Assembly (NCBI GenBank): GCA_011523365.1
Contig: WTGY01000051.1
Span: 1 to 62,850 of the forward strand
Length of the DNA: 62,850 bases
Source of the DNA: Caldilineaceae bacterium
GTDB taxonomy: Bacteria > Chloroflexota > Anaerolineae > Caldilineales > Caldilineaceae
Reading direction: 5' to 3'
Positions 1-8,823 of the stretch are shown piece by piece. The notes under the pieces are model-generated. The model worked only from the letters and a program-made list of their open reading frames with translations, was not told where the DNA came from and did no database searches. Positions within the stretch are counted from its first letter, which is position 1. Each line of letters opens with the position of its first letter. Made by a program: the position numbers and the translations under genes.

Positions 1-262
1 AACCCCCCGCCGCAGCGAGTGTGTGGCAATATGACCTTGTCGACCCGCTGCGACCAGGCTTCCCCCCGCGTCTTGGCAGATTCCAAGTATGTGCCAGCGC
101 AGGCAAGACAGACCAGGCAACTCCCATACATACCCAACGTTCACCGCTATGACCATCGCAAGCCCACTACAGAAATACTCACGGTACATTCCCCCAGACA
201 GACCGCACACAGCACACACACAGAACTTGGCTTAGCAGTTACCAAAAAACTGGAAACTTCCC
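1..262. other. Window edge, no gene seen
   Basis: No reading frame with plausible codon use or a ribosome binding site is visible here. The stretch lies downstream of the sulfatase stop and carries CA-rich simple sequence around 200-225. It may hold the 3' end of the sulfatase transcript, but no stable hairpin with a T-run was found. Confidence 0.4.
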
Positions 263-1768
263 CTACGGCCCCGCTTTACCCGTCGCCATGATCGTGCCCG
301 CTCGTGGCAGCTGTTCGGCCCGGCTGGGCAGATCGTCGCCAATCTCCGCCAGCCAGTCCATCAGCAGTTGACGGAGCGCCACCTTCGTGGCCGCCAGCCT
401 CGGCTCTGCGATCAAGTTCTCCATCTCATGCGGGTCGGCCTCCAGGTCGTAGAGCTCGTCTATCGCCTGGGGATTCCACACGTACTTGTTACGCTCGTCC
501 CGTATCGCGCGTACCGCGAAGTTCATGCCGTTGTACAGGTTGTAGACGCCGTACGCCGTCTGCGGCCAGTCCGCCGGCCGCGCGCCGGTACCCACCAGCG
601 GCAGCAGGTCCCGCCCCGCGCGCGGCCGCCCTGCCGTTGCCGCGGCGTCGATGAGACCGAAAAGCGTCTCGCCCACGTCGATCAGCGAAACGAAGGCCTC
701 CTGCGTCGCCTGCCCCCTGCCGGGCCTGCGTATGATAAGCGGAATGCGCCACACCTCCTCATAGAAATAGGCCCCCTTGTCGAAACGGTTGTGCGCACCC
801 TCCATGTCGCCGTGGTCCGCGACGAAGACCACCGTCGTCGATTCCCGCAACCCCAGCCGATCCAGCGTATCGAGCACCCGCCCGATCGCCTCGTCCACCA
901 TCATGATATGCGCGTGCGAGTAGGCCACGACCGTGCGCCACTCCTCCTCGTCCAGCGGCGATGTATCCATGCACGGCCACCAGGCCACCGCGTGAAACCA
1001 GGGCCTGCCCGCGCAGTTATCGCGCAGATTGACGGGCAGTTCCACCTTGGCCCTGAGCTCCTGCGCGATGCCGGCGTACGGCTCGGGCAGATGGTGCGGG
1101 AAATGCGGCTCCGCCGAGGAGACGGTCAGAAAGAACGGTTTGCTGCGGTCCCCTTCCGCCCACTCTTCGAGGAAGCGGACGCCGTTCTCCATCACCGGGA
1201 ACGGGGGACACGCCTCTTTGGGCTGCGCCGTATCGCCCCAGAAAGGCGCGCGGCCCCGGAGCAAGCCCTGCGTCTGCCGGTCGTAGTTGTCCTTGGCGAA
1301 CTGGTAAGAAAAGCTGCTTGTCTCCGGATCGTAGGGCCGGCGCTGTACCTCTGCATTGGGGTCAAAGCGGTGGGCCCCGCGCGCCTCCGGGTTGATCGGC
1401 CCCAGATGCCATTTGCCAAAATAACCGACGTGGTAGCCCAGCCGCGCTGCCTCGTCGATCCAGGTGCGCTCCGTAAGCGGCGGTGAAAACTGCTGCGAAT
1501 ACCCCACCGCGTAGTTGTCGGTGATGCCCGTCTCGTGCGGCCACCGCCCCGTCAGCAGCGTCCCCCGCGCCGGCGTACACAGCGGGCAGGTCGTAAAAGC
1601 ATTGCTGAAGACCGTCCCTTCAGCCGCCAGCCGGTCGATATTCGGCGTCGAAATGGTCGATGCGCTGCCGCTTCGCTGTTTGAGCGCCGGCCTATCCGCC
1701 CCGCAAAAACCGAAAGCCGAAGCCGGCCACTGGTCCGTCAAAACAAAAAGAACATTCTCCGCAGGCAT
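263..1768 (-). CDS. Type I sulfatase (formylglycine-dependent)
   Basis: This protein of 501 residues hydrolyses sulfate esters, probably on sulfated sugars given the sugar-transport context. The N terminus has the metal-binding LTDQ (Asp12). The sulfatase signature CTPARGT begins at Cys64, followed by LLTGR; this Cys is the residue that formylglycine-generating enzyme converts in the family. A second metal site is suggested by VADHGDMEGAHNRFDKG in the C-terminal half. The start is the ATG preceded by GGGGAG seven bases upstream rather than a GTG five codons earlier. No signal peptide is visible, so it probably acts in the cytoplasm. It lies downstream of an importer on the same strand and may be co-transcribed with it. 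Substrate is unknown. Confidence 0.93.
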   Translation of the reverse strand: MPAENVLFVLTDQWPASAFGFCGADRPALKQRSGSASTISTPNIDRLAAEGTVFSNAFTTCPLCTPARGTLLTGRWPHETGITDNYAVGYSQQFSPPLTERTWIDEAARLGYHVGYFGKWHLGPINPEARGAHRFDPNAEVQRRPYDPETSSFSYQFAKDNYDRQTQGLLRGRAPFWGDTAQPKEACPPFPVMENGVRFLEEWAEGDRSKPFFLTVSSAEPHFPHHLPEPYAGIAQELRAKVELPVNLRDNCAGRPWFHAVAWWPCMDTSPLDEEEWRTVVAYSHAHIMMVDEAIGRVLDTLDRLGLRESTTVVFVADHGDMEGAHNRFDKGAYFYEEVWRIPLIIRRPGRGQATQEAFVSLIDVGETLFGLIDAAATAGRPRAGRDLLPLVGTGARPADWPQTAYGVYNLYNGMNFAVRAIRDERNKYVWNPQAIDELYDLEADPHEMENLIAEPRLAATKVALRQLLMDWLAEIGDDLPSRAEQLPRAGTIMATGKAGP

Positions 1769-1822
1769 CAAATAACTCCCCACAAGCTATACAAAGTAAC
1801 CAATCGGAACTGAATGAAGTTT

Positions 1823-1850
1823 CTCGCCCCTGGCCCCTAGCTCCTCGCCC
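1823..1850. repeat. Heptamer array, CTCGCCC type, at a stop codon
   Basis: Four contiguous heptamers (CTCGCCC, CTGGCCC, CTAGCTC, CTCGCCC) run from 1823 to 1850. The last base is the first base of the complement of the permease stop codon. It belongs to the dispersed heptamer family described in the findings. Confidence 0.7.
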
Positions 1851-2743
1851 TACCCCTTCGCCCCGGTCGTGGCAATCCCCTGAATGAAATAGCCCTGGAA
1901 AATGAAAAATATGATGATGACCGGCAGCGAGGCCACAAACGAGGCCGCCATCAGATGGTTCCAGTCAGTGCCGTACTGGTCGCGAAAACCGTTCAGCCCC
2001 AGCGGAATCGTCCACTTGTCGACATCGTTCAAGACGATCAGCGGCCACAGAAACTCGTTCCAGTTCCACAGAAAGGAGAAGATCGCCACCGTCGTCAGCC
2101 CCGGAACCGCCAGCGGCAGCAGGATCTGCCACAGAATGCGGAACGGCCCGCATCCGTCCAGCTTGGCCGCCTCATCCAGCTCCAGCGGCAGAGTCAGGAA
2201 GAATTGGCGCAACAGAAAGATAAAGAACGGACTGCCGCCCAGAAAATTGGGGACGATGAGAGGATAGTAGGTATTGATCCAGTCCAGACTGCGATACAGA
2301 ATGAAAAGCGGGATCATCGTCACCTGCCAGGGCAGCATCATCGTCGCCAGCAATATGATGAATAGGATATTCCGCCCCGGAAAGCGCAGGCGAGCAAAGC
2401 CATAGGCGACAACCGCCGAAGAAAGTATCTGCCCCACCACGCTCAGCACCGTGACATAGATCGAATTGCGGAAGTAGAGGCCGAACGGCATCACCGTCAG
2501 CGCCTCGAGATAGTTTCGCCACAGGATCGGGTCCGGCATCCACTGCGGCGGGTACTGGAAGATCTTCTCCATCGGCTTCAGCGAAGTCGAGATCATCCAC
2601 AAAAAAGGTACCAGGAAGGCGGCCGCGCCCGCCAGGGCCAGCAGGTGAATCACAGTCCTGGTGGTCCAGTTCAACAGCTGATATCGATTGGACGGCAGAC
2701 CGATCGTGTTTCTCATCGTTCGCGGCGGATTACCGGTGGCCAT
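1850..2743 (-). CDS. Carbohydrate ABC permease, MalG-like
   Basis: This is an inner-membrane permease subunit of a CUT1-type sugar importer, about 297 residues with six expected hydrophobic helices. The N-terminal helix contains FLVPFLWMISTSLKP, typical of MalG-type subunits. The cytoplasmic coupling loop carries the EAA motif DEAAKLDGCG followed by a conserved LP, which docks on the ATPase. The ATG at 2743 sits nine bases after GGAGG; the upstream permease stops at 2746, so the two are translationally coupled. With the next permease and the binding protein at 3854-5209 it forms one importer. No ATPase gene accompanies it. Confidence 0.93.
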   Translation of the reverse strand: MATGNPPRTMRNTIGLPSNRYQLLNWTTRTVIHLLALAGAAAFLVPFLWMISTSLKPMEKIFQYPPQWMPDPILWRNYLEALTVMPFGLYFRNSIYVTVLSVVGQILSSAVVAYGFARLRFPGRNILFIILLATMMLPWQVTMIPLFILYRSLDWINTYYPLIVPNFLGGSPFFIFLLRQFFLTLPLELDEAAKLDGCGPFRILWQILLPLAVPGLTTVAIFSFLWNWNEFLWPLIVLNDVDKWTIPLGLNGFRDQYGTDWNHLMAASFVASLPVIIIFFIFQGYFIQGIATTGAKG

Positions 2744-2745
2744 TC

Positions 2746-3708
2746 TCAAGCGCCTCCGATTCTACCTTCGTAGTGCACCCAGTGTTCCGACGAACGCAGC
2801 ATCGCCAGCGAGATGACCAGAACCACCACGAACAGGACCCACGCCAGCGCCGAAGCATAGCCCATGTGGAACCATTCGAAGGCGTTGCGGTAGATGTAAA
2901 GAACAAGAAAAAGGGTCGCGTTCCCGGGGCCGCCCGCAGTCATGATGTAGGCCTGCGTAAAGATCTGGAAGCTTCCGATAACGTTCATCACCAGCGCAAA
3001 CAACACCACCGGCGACAACATCGGCAACGTGACCTTCAGAAATCGCTGCCACGTGTTGGCGCCGTCGATCGTCGCCGCCTCGTAGAGATGGGCCGGAATG
3101 CCCTGCAGGCCGGCCAGAAAGATGACCATGCCGGTCCCTACCTGCCACAAGCTCATGATAATCAGCGCCGGCAGCGCCCAGCGCGAGGAATGAATCCACT
3201 GCGGCCCTTCAACGCCAAACAGCCGGATGAAAGAGTTCAGCACCCCGTATTCCGGGTTGAAAATCCAAATCCACATCATACTGACCGCCACCAGGGGGAT
3301 GACCGCAGGCAGATAGTAGATCGTGCGGAAAAGGCGCCGGCCCGCCAGCTGCTGATTCATCAGCAGCGCCAGCGCCAGCGAAAGTACCGCCGAGACCGGC
3401 ACGCGGAAGATGACATAGATGACCGTCACTTTGATGCTCTGCCAGAAAAGATCATCCTTGAATAGCAGCTTGTCGAAGTTGCGCACGCCGATGAACTCCG
3501 GCGCCGACAGGATGCGCCATTCGGTCGAACTGATATAGAAGGCCGCCAGGATCGGCGCCAGCTGAAAGATGAGAAAACCCAGCAGCCAGGGTGAAATCGC
3601 GATGTAGCCCGCAATCGCCTCCTTGCGCGCGATGCCGCTCATACGCGGCCGTTTCCCGGCCCCGAGTGCGTCTGCGGCCTGACCGATCTGCGCTTGCCTG
3701 CTGCGCAT
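2746..3708 (-). CDS. Carbohydrate ABC permease, MalF-like
   Basis: The partner permease of the preceding entry has 320 residues. After a charged N-terminal tail the first helix reads AISPWLLGFLIFQLAP, a form common in MalF/UgpA-type subunits. The EAA loop is YEAATIDGAN, followed by LP. A conserved MTAGGPGNAT segment precedes the last helices, as in CUT1 permeases. The ATG is preceded by GGGAGAGG. The gene is separated from the binding-protein gene by a hairpin at 3785-3813, so it is probably expressed at a lower level than the binding protein from the same message. Confidence 0.93.
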   Translation of the reverse strand: MRSRQAQIGQAADALGAGKRPRMSGIARKEAIAGYIAISPWLLGFLIFQLAPILAAFYISSTEWRILSAPEFIGVRNFDKLLFKDDLFWQSIKVTVIYVIFRVPVSAVLSLALALLMNQQLAGRRLFRTIYYLPAVIPLVAVSMMWIWIFNPEYGVLNSFIRLFGVEGPQWIHSSRWALPALIIMSLWQVGTGMVIFLAGLQGIPAHLYEAATIDGANTWQRFLKVTLPMLSPVVLFALVMNVIGSFQIFTQAYIMTAGGPGNATLFLVLYIYRNAFEWFHMGYASALAWVLFVVVLVISLAMLRSSEHWVHYEGRIGGA

Positions 3709-3784
3709 CGCCTCTCCCTTTCCGAAAACCGGTGGCCAGCGGATAGCCCCCCGCCGCCAGCCGTCAATCTATGCGCTAAACCAA

Positions 3785-3813
3785 AAGAGGAGAGGACTGT
3801 TTCCTCTCCTCTT
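3785..3813. terminator. Hairpin after binding-protein gene
   Basis: A perfect 12-bp inverted repeat (AAGAGGAGAGGA and its complement) with a 5-base loop CTGTT lies between the stop of the binding-protein gene and the downstream permease. There is no T-run, so it is more likely an attenuating or RNA-stabilising element than a full terminator. Confidence 0.6.
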
Positions 3814-3853
3814 CGGATACATACGAGCAACGGTAGCGCTCAACGCGCCGCTA

Positions 3854-5209
3854 CTAATTTCCCCAGAATGCAGCGAGGATCTCGTCGACCTGGGGTCCGG
3901 CCGCCGCCACCGCGTCCTCAACCGACTTCTCCCCCAGAAATGCCAGGTTCAGCTCAGGCGTGATCGCCCTCGACATGATCTCCGTAATCGGTGCAATCGT
4001 GGGCCAGACCTGCATGTGTGGCGCGCTGTCGATAAACACCTGCCGCGTCGGCGGCTTGGGCAGCCCCGCGAAGTGTTCGCTTTCGGCAATATGCCGCATC
4101 GCCGGCACGTCGCCGATCGTCTGCGCCACCGTGATGTTGCTTTCCTCGTCACTGATGATCTTGAGATACTCCCAAGACCAGTCCGCGCTCTGCGTGCCCT
4201 TGGGAATGCCGTGTCCGTAGTATTGGGTATAGCCGACCGGAGGCTGGCCCGCCGCGCGCGGCAGCGGCCCGACATCCCAGTCCAGCCCCTCTACGCGCGT
4301 CAGCGCGCCGATGCCCCATGCGCCGGCCGTGAACATCGCCACCCGCCCGGCCGTAAACAGGTCCTGTGCGCTTCCCAGCCCCTCGATCTCCGCCGGGGTG
4401 GGCGAGACACCGTGCGTCAGCCGCAAATCTGCCAGCCACTGAAGCGCAGCCAGCGCCTCTGGGCTGCCAAGACCGGAAGACTGCTGGTCGTCGGACAGCA
4501 CGTCCCCGCCGCCCAGCCGCAGGAACGGATACCAGTAGGGGAAGAACATGCCGTAAACATCCGTCCTGCCGTCCCCGTCGGAGTCCGCAGTAAGCGCCTG
4601 GGCCGTCTCCAGGAATGAGTCCCAGTTCCAGGTATCGTTCTCCCACGAGGTGGGCAGATCGTCCAGGCCGGCCTCGCGGAAGAGCGCCCGGTTGTAGTAG
4701 ATCACGAACGGGTTCCAACCGCGCGGCACGGTAACCAGCTGGCCTTCGGTCGTGCCCAGCTCGATGATCCGCGGGTAGAACACGTCGAAAGTGAACTCGT
4801 CGTCCGCGTCAGCGAAGGGAATCACGTTCAGCAGCGCTTCCTGGCCGCGGAAAAACGGCTCCCACCTGTGGTTCAGCTGCATCGTGTCCGGCGGTGTCCC
4901 GGCCGCGATCGCCGTCAGCACCTTCTCACCGTATTGTCCGCCCGGCACCGAATTCTGGCTGGCCGTCACATTCGGGAACTTCTCCGTCATTCGTTGGGCC
5001 AGGATCTCACGGTCTTCAATAAACTCCGGCCGCGTACCCCAATATTGGGCCACAAGCTCGATCGGCTCTTCCGACATCGATTCGCCTTCGTCCGCCGCAG
5101 CCGCACCCGTATCCCCTGCCACGGGAGCGCACGCCGCCACAATCGCGCCGCCCGCCACCAGCGCCGAACCCTGCAGAAAATGCCTTCTGCTCAACTTTCC
5201 AACTGTCAC
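3854..5209 (-). CDS. Sugar-binding lipoprotein of ABC importer 1
   Basis: Extracellular solute-binding protein (SBP_bac_1 family), 451 residues. The N terminus has a twin-arginine signal, LSRRHFLQGSALVAGG, ending in a lipobox AAC, so it should be exported folded and anchored as a lipoprotein. The start chosen is the GTG preceded by GGAGAGG; a longer frame begins 21 codons upstream but lacks a binding site. It delivers an unidentified oligosaccharide to the two permeases downstream (2746-3708 and 1850-2743). Typical family features are the PRGWNPFVIYYN segment and a WEYLK-type helix near the C-terminal lobe. Confidence 0.93.
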   Translation of the reverse strand: MTVGKLSRRHFLQGSALVAGGAIVAACAPVAGDTGAAAADEGESMSEEPIELVAQYWGTRPEFIEDREILAQRMTEKFPNVTASQNSVPGGQYGEKVLTAIAAGTPPDTMQLNHRWEPFFRGQEALLNVIPFADADDEFTFDVFYPRIIELGTTEGQLVTVPRGWNPFVIYYNRALFREAGLDDLPTSWENDTWNWDSFLETAQALTADSDGDGRTDVYGMFFPYWYPFLRLGGGDVLSDDQQSSGLGSPEALAALQWLADLRLTHGVSPTPAEIEGLGSAQDLFTAGRVAMFTAGAWGIGALTRVEGLDWDVGPLPRAAGQPPVGYTQYYGHGIPKGTQSADWSWEYLKIISDEESNITVAQTIGDVPAMRHIAESEHFAGLPKPPTRQVFIDSAPHMQVWPTIAPITEIMSRAITPELNLAFLGEKSVEDAVAAAGPQVDEILAAFWGN

Positions 5210-5285
5210 AGCCCCTCTCCTTTGTGTTGACGTTCTCTCTCTTTGCACTCTCAGTGATTCCCACCTCGACAAGCGGTCATGAAGT

Positions 5286-5313
5286 ACTAAAAACTAGAAA
5301 CTGAAAACTGCCC
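5286..5313. repeat. Heptamer array, ACTAAAA type, at a stop codon
   Basis: Four heptamers (ACTAAAA, ACTAGAA, ACTGAAA, ACTGCCC) end on the first base of the complement of the permease stop codon at 5313. The spacing is exactly seven bases. See the heptamer finding. Confidence 0.75.
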
Positions 5314-6137
5314 TACTGCTTCATGCCGCTCAAGGCGATGCTGGAGATGAACTGCTTCTGCAGCATCAGGAAAACAACGATCACCGGCACACAGGCGATC
5401 ACCGAGCCGGCCATCTGCACATGGATCAGTGTCACGAATTGACCCTGTGCCATCGCCAGCGCCAGGGGCAGCGTGAACAGCTCCTTCGAGTTGATCACCA
5501 GGACCGGCCAGAACAGCGTGTTCCAGATGCCCAGAAAGCTGAAGATACCCAACGCCCCCAAACCGGCGCGGGAGAGCGGCATGATCACGTACAGGTAGAT
5601 ATGCCAGTGGTTGCCGCCGTCGATCAGGGTCGCTTCATCCAGGCTGATCGGGATCTGGTTAAAGAACTGGCGCAGCAAAAAAGTGCCGAACGGGCTGAAA
5701 AGGCCGGGGAAGATGAGGGCGGTATAGGTATCGATCAGCCCGGCAGACCAGACCATCGTGTACAGCGGGATGATGGTCACGTAGTGGGGGATCATCATCG
5801 TCGCCAGAAAGAGCAGGAAGATGGCGTCGCGGCCGGGGAAGCGCAGACGGGAAAAGGCATAGGCGCCCAGTGAGCAGACGGTCAACTGGCCGACCACGGA
5901 CACGGTGGTCACAATGGCGCTGTTGAGCAGGGCGCGGCCGATGTTGTAGTTGACCACTGCCTCGATGTAGTTGGTCCACTGCGGCACTTCCGGTATCCAG
6001 ATCGGGGGGAACGCTTCAACCTCTTGCAAGGTCTGCAGCGACGCCGAAATCATCCACAGGAACGGGAACAACAGCGCTGCCGCACCTAGGGCAGTGACCA
6101 GCTGCAGGCTGACAGTCTCTCTGCGCCTAAGCTTCAT
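5313..6137 (-). CDS. Carbohydrate ABC permease, MalG-like
   Basis: MalG-type permease of importer 2, 274 residues when started at the ATG with GGAGAG six bases upstream. A longer frame to 6233 would overlap the upstream permease and lacks a ribosome site. The first helix has LLFPFLWMISASLQT, and the EAA loop is DEATLIDGGN followed by MPL. Together with the permease at 6166-7095 and the lipoprotein at 7205-8539 it forms a second complete importer directly upstream of importer 1 on the same strand. Confidence 0.92.
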   Translation of the reverse strand: MKLRRRETVSLQLVTALGAAALLFPFLWMISASLQTLQEVEAFPPIWIPEVPQWTNYIEAVVNYNIGRALLNSAIVTTVSVVGQLTVCSLGAYAFSRLRFPGRDAIFLLFLATMMIPHYVTIIPLYTMVWSAGLIDTYTALIFPGLFSPFGTFLLRQFFNQIPISLDEATLIDGGNHWHIYLYVIMPLSRAGLGALGIFSFLGIWNTLFWPVLVINSKELFTLPLALAMAQGQFVTLIHVQMAGSVIACVPVIVVFLMLQKQFISSIALSGMKQ

Positions 6138-6165
6138 TGAAACTCTCCACGCCTGTTCGCGCCGC

Positions 6166-7095
6166 CTACTGGTAGAAGACCCATCGCTTTTGCAACACCC
6201 ATTGAATGAGGGTAAAGAGAAGAATGATGGCAAACAGGACCCAGGAAAGCGCCGCCGCGTACCCCATGCGCAGGTTCTGGAAACCGCGCGTGTAGATGTA
6301 GTAGCTCAAGGTCCGGGTCGAATCGGCCGGACCGCCGTCGGTCATGATGAAAATCGGGTCGAAGAGCTGGAGCGTGTTGATGATGCCGATGATCAGGGCG
6401 AAGAACATCGCCGGCGAGAGCAGCGGCAGCGTGATCTTCCAGAACTGCTGCCACCTCGAGGCGCCGTCGATGCTTGACGCCTCGTAAAACTCATTCGGTA
6501 TCGATTGCAGACCGGCCAGAAGGATGATCGTCTTCCACGAGAGCGTCTTCCAGGTGATGGTGATGATGACCGCCGGCATGGCCCATTCAGGCCGCGACAG
6601 CCACGGGATCGGGTCGATACCCAGCGGACCCAACAGGGCGTTGATCGGTCCTTCCAGGCTGTACATGTAGCGCCACGCGATCGCGACCGCGGCCCATGTG
6701 GTGATCAGCGGCAGGAAATAGATCGTACGGTACAGGTCGATGCCGCGCATGGCGTTCTTCAGCAGCAGCGCTGCACACAGCCCCAGGAGCGTATTGAGCA
6801 CCTCCAAACCGACCGTAAGGTAGAGCGTGTTTTCGAGCGTGTGGTAGAAGGTCGCGTCGGTGGCAACTTCGACGAAATTACTCAGACCGACGAACTTGAT
6901 CGGATCGATGATGTTCCACTCGGAAACACCCAGCACCAGCGCCGTGCCGATCGGGAGCACCTGCAACAGGAACAGACCGAGCAGACTGGGCGCCAGAAAC
7001 AGGAGCGCGACATAGAGGTCCTTGTGACGTCTCCCCTTGGGCCGCAATATGGACCAGGGTGCGGAAACCGTCTGCGCCTCTTGGCCGGTCGCCAT
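6166..7095 (-). CDS. Carbohydrate ABC permease, MalF-like
   Basis: MalF-type permease, 309 residues, with an initial helix ALLFLAPSLLGLFLLQVLP, the EAA loop YEASSIDGAS followed by LP, and the conserved MTDGGPADST before the last helices. GGAGAG precedes the ATG. It lies between the hairpin at 7126-7170 and its partner permease at 5313-6137. Substrate is not predictable from sequence alone. Confidence 0.93.
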   Translation of the reverse strand: MATGQEAQTVSAPWSILRPKGRRHKDLYVALLFLAPSLLGLFLLQVLPIGTALVLGVSEWNIIDPIKFVGLSNFVEVATDATFYHTLENTLYLTVGLEVLNTLLGLCAALLLKNAMRGIDLYRTIYFLPLITTWAAVAIAWRYMYSLEGPINALLGPLGIDPIPWLSRPEWAMPAVIITITWKTLSWKTIILLAGLQSIPNEFYEASSIDGASRWQQFWKITLPLLSPAMFFALIIGIINTLQLFDPIFIMTDGGPADSTRTLSYYIYTRGFQNLRMGYAAALSWVLFAIILLFTLIQWVLQKRWVFYQ

Positions 7096-7125
7096 GGTTA
7101 CTCTCCAAAACTGAGGTAATGTAGA

Positions 7126-7170
7126 GAGAGAAGCAGGGAACGGGAGCGCTTCTCTTTCCCTGCTTCTCTC
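7126..7170. terminator. 15-bp hairpin after binding-protein gene
   Basis: Arms 7126-7140 and 7156-7170 are perfectly complementary over 15 bp (GAGAGAAGCAGGGAA) with a 15-base loop. It stands between the stop of the binding-protein gene and the next permease, the same position as the hairpin at 3785-3813. No T-run follows, so partial attenuation or 3'-end protection is likelier than termination. Confidence 0.65.
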
Positions 7171-7204
7171 CTTTAATCCCTTTCTTTCTTCTTGCCTCTC
7201 GCGC

Positions 7205-8539
7205 CTATGCCTCCAGCAGCGGCTCCGTCTCGGTCTTGATCTGGATGGCGGCCTCTTCTGCTGTCTTCTCGCCGATGGCGACCAGGTCCATCTCGCGGTC
7301 CCAGATCTCCAGGAACTCCTGGTTGCGCCTGATGAACGGCTGCGGGTGCACCGTATCCATCATGAACAGGTACGATTCGGGATGTGCGGGCGGTTCGAAC
7401 AGGAAGGAGTCCGACTCCATCGCCGCCTTCACCGAGCTGCCGGCGTGGCCGTTGCGCAGCAGGAATTTCGCGCCTTCCAGCGATGCCGTGTACTGGATCA
7501 TATCCCAGGCCGCGTCGGGATTGGGCGCCCCCACCGGGATCGTATACGAAAAGCCTCCCGTCCAGGTGGCGTACTGCACCGACTTGGGCTGCGGAACGAC
7601 GCCCCAGTTGATGTCCGAGCCTTCCATGCCCTTGCGCGTCCACGTACCCACGTCGCGCAGAGCCAGGCGCCCCTGATCGAACAGGCCCCCGGCGCCGGCA
7701 TCCGCCGAACGCAGGTTGGCCGGCCCCAGTTCATGCACCAGGTAGAGGTCGAACTTCCACTGGATCGCCTCGACTGCGGCCTCCTGGTCCACGAGCACCT
7801 CGGTCTTGTCCTCGTTGAATATATTGCCGCCGTTCTGCCAGATGCGGTTGACGATGTTCCAGATGCGCACCGGTCCGTTCGTCCAGCCCCAGATCTTCTC
7901 GTCGCCTTCGCCGCGCATCATCTCTTTGGCCGTCTCGACGAAGGTGTCCCACGTCCAGGTGTCGTTCTGGAAGTGTTCATAGGGTGTGGTCACCCCGAAC
8001 TCTTCAAACATGTCGATGTTGTAGCCGATCCCCATCGGGTTCACTTCCGCCGGGATCGCGTACGGCTTGCCCTCCGACTTGAAGAAGTCGGTAATCACAT
8101 CATAGAAGTGGCCGTAGCCGGGCTCGTTGATGTCCCAGGTGGGATGCGCTTCCACATAGTGGGTCAGGTCGGTGAGGAAGCCCCGGTTCTGGAAGCGGGC
8201 GAAGTCGAAATCCACGATCATGCCGACGTCCGGCAGATCGCCCGACGCGAAGCGGGTCAACAGCCGGTCGTGGTACTGACCGAACGGCGCCGAAATGATC
8301 GTAACGTTGGTATTGGACGTCTTCTTATACTCGTCCATCAGCAGGCCGTACGTGGCGTCCCACGAGCCCCAGACGGTAAACTCGATCTCGGTCGCCTCCT
8401 CCATCGCGTCATCGCCCGACGCCGCCGGTTCCGAAGCCGCCGGGGCCGCTACCCCGGCGCACGCCGCCAGCAGCGTGCCTGACGTAAGTAGGGCCGAATG
8501 TTGCAAGAAACGACGTCTGCTCAACTTGTGCGACTGCAT
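7205..8539 (-). CDS. Sugar-binding lipoprotein of ABC importer 2
   Basis: Solute-binding protein of 444 residues with a twin-arginine lipoprotein signal (LSRRRFLQHSALL ... LAACAG). AGGAG lies eight bases before the ATG. The mature part follows the SBP_bac_1 pattern: an Asp/Glu-rich linker after the lipobox, then EFTVWGSWDATY and a long two-lobe domain with aromatic ligand-stacking candidates (WTWDTF, WTGGFSYTIP). It heads the operon that continues with permeases at 6166-7095 and 5313-6137. Overlapping palindromes about 120 bases upstream (8656-8682) may control it. Confidence 0.93.
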   Translation of the reverse strand: MQSHKLSRRRFLQHSALLTSGTLLAACAGVAAPAASEPAASGDDAMEEATEIEFTVWGSWDATYGLLMDEYKKTSNTNVTIISAPFGQYHDRLLTRFASGDLPDVGMIVDFDFARFQNRGFLTDLTHYVEAHPTWDINEPGYGHFYDVITDFFKSEGKPYAIPAEVNPMGIGYNIDMFEEFGVTTPYEHFQNDTWTWDTFVETAKEMMRGEGDEKIWGWTNGPVRIWNIVNRIWQNGGNIFNEDKTEVLVDQEAAVEAIQWKFDLYLVHELGPANLRSADAGAGGLFDQGRLALRDVGTWTRKGMEGSDINWGVVPQPKSVQYATWTGGFSYTIPVGAPNPDAAWDMIQYTASLEGAKFLLRNGHAGSSVKAAMESDSFLFEPPAHPESYLFMMDTVHPQPFIRRNQEFLEIWDREMDLVAIGEKTAEEAAIQIKTETEPLLEA

Positions 8540-8655
8540 GTGGGTCTCCTTTGCGTGTGATTATGATATTGGGGTAAGGCCTGTGGGGAGCAGGCCAGGT
8601 TGCGTCCGATGTGCCCCTGCCCAAAAAGAGCGTGCAGGCGGCTTGCGAAGCAATG

Positions 8656-8682
8656 CTCTATCCTGCAAGGATAGAGTCTATC
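8656..8682. promoter_or_regulatory. Overlapping palindromes upstream of importer 2
   Basis: CTCTATCC-TGCAA-GGATAGAG (8656-8676) overlaps GATAGA-G-TCTATC (8670-8682). Both are perfect. They lie between the nuclease gene stop (8824) and the importer 2 start (8539). They could be an operator or a transcript-end hairpin for the nuclease gene; sequence alone cannot decide. Confidence 0.35.
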
Positions 8683-8823
8683 TTATGCAAACAGCGTATT
8701 CTGTCAAACCGGCCTCGAATGTACCGGCGCGGCCTTCGGGGGCTTGGTACCAGGTTTTCCTGCGGCACCGTACTGGCGGTGATGAAGTAGCCGGGTTTTT
8801 CTGAAGGCGCGCTCTGCTGGATG

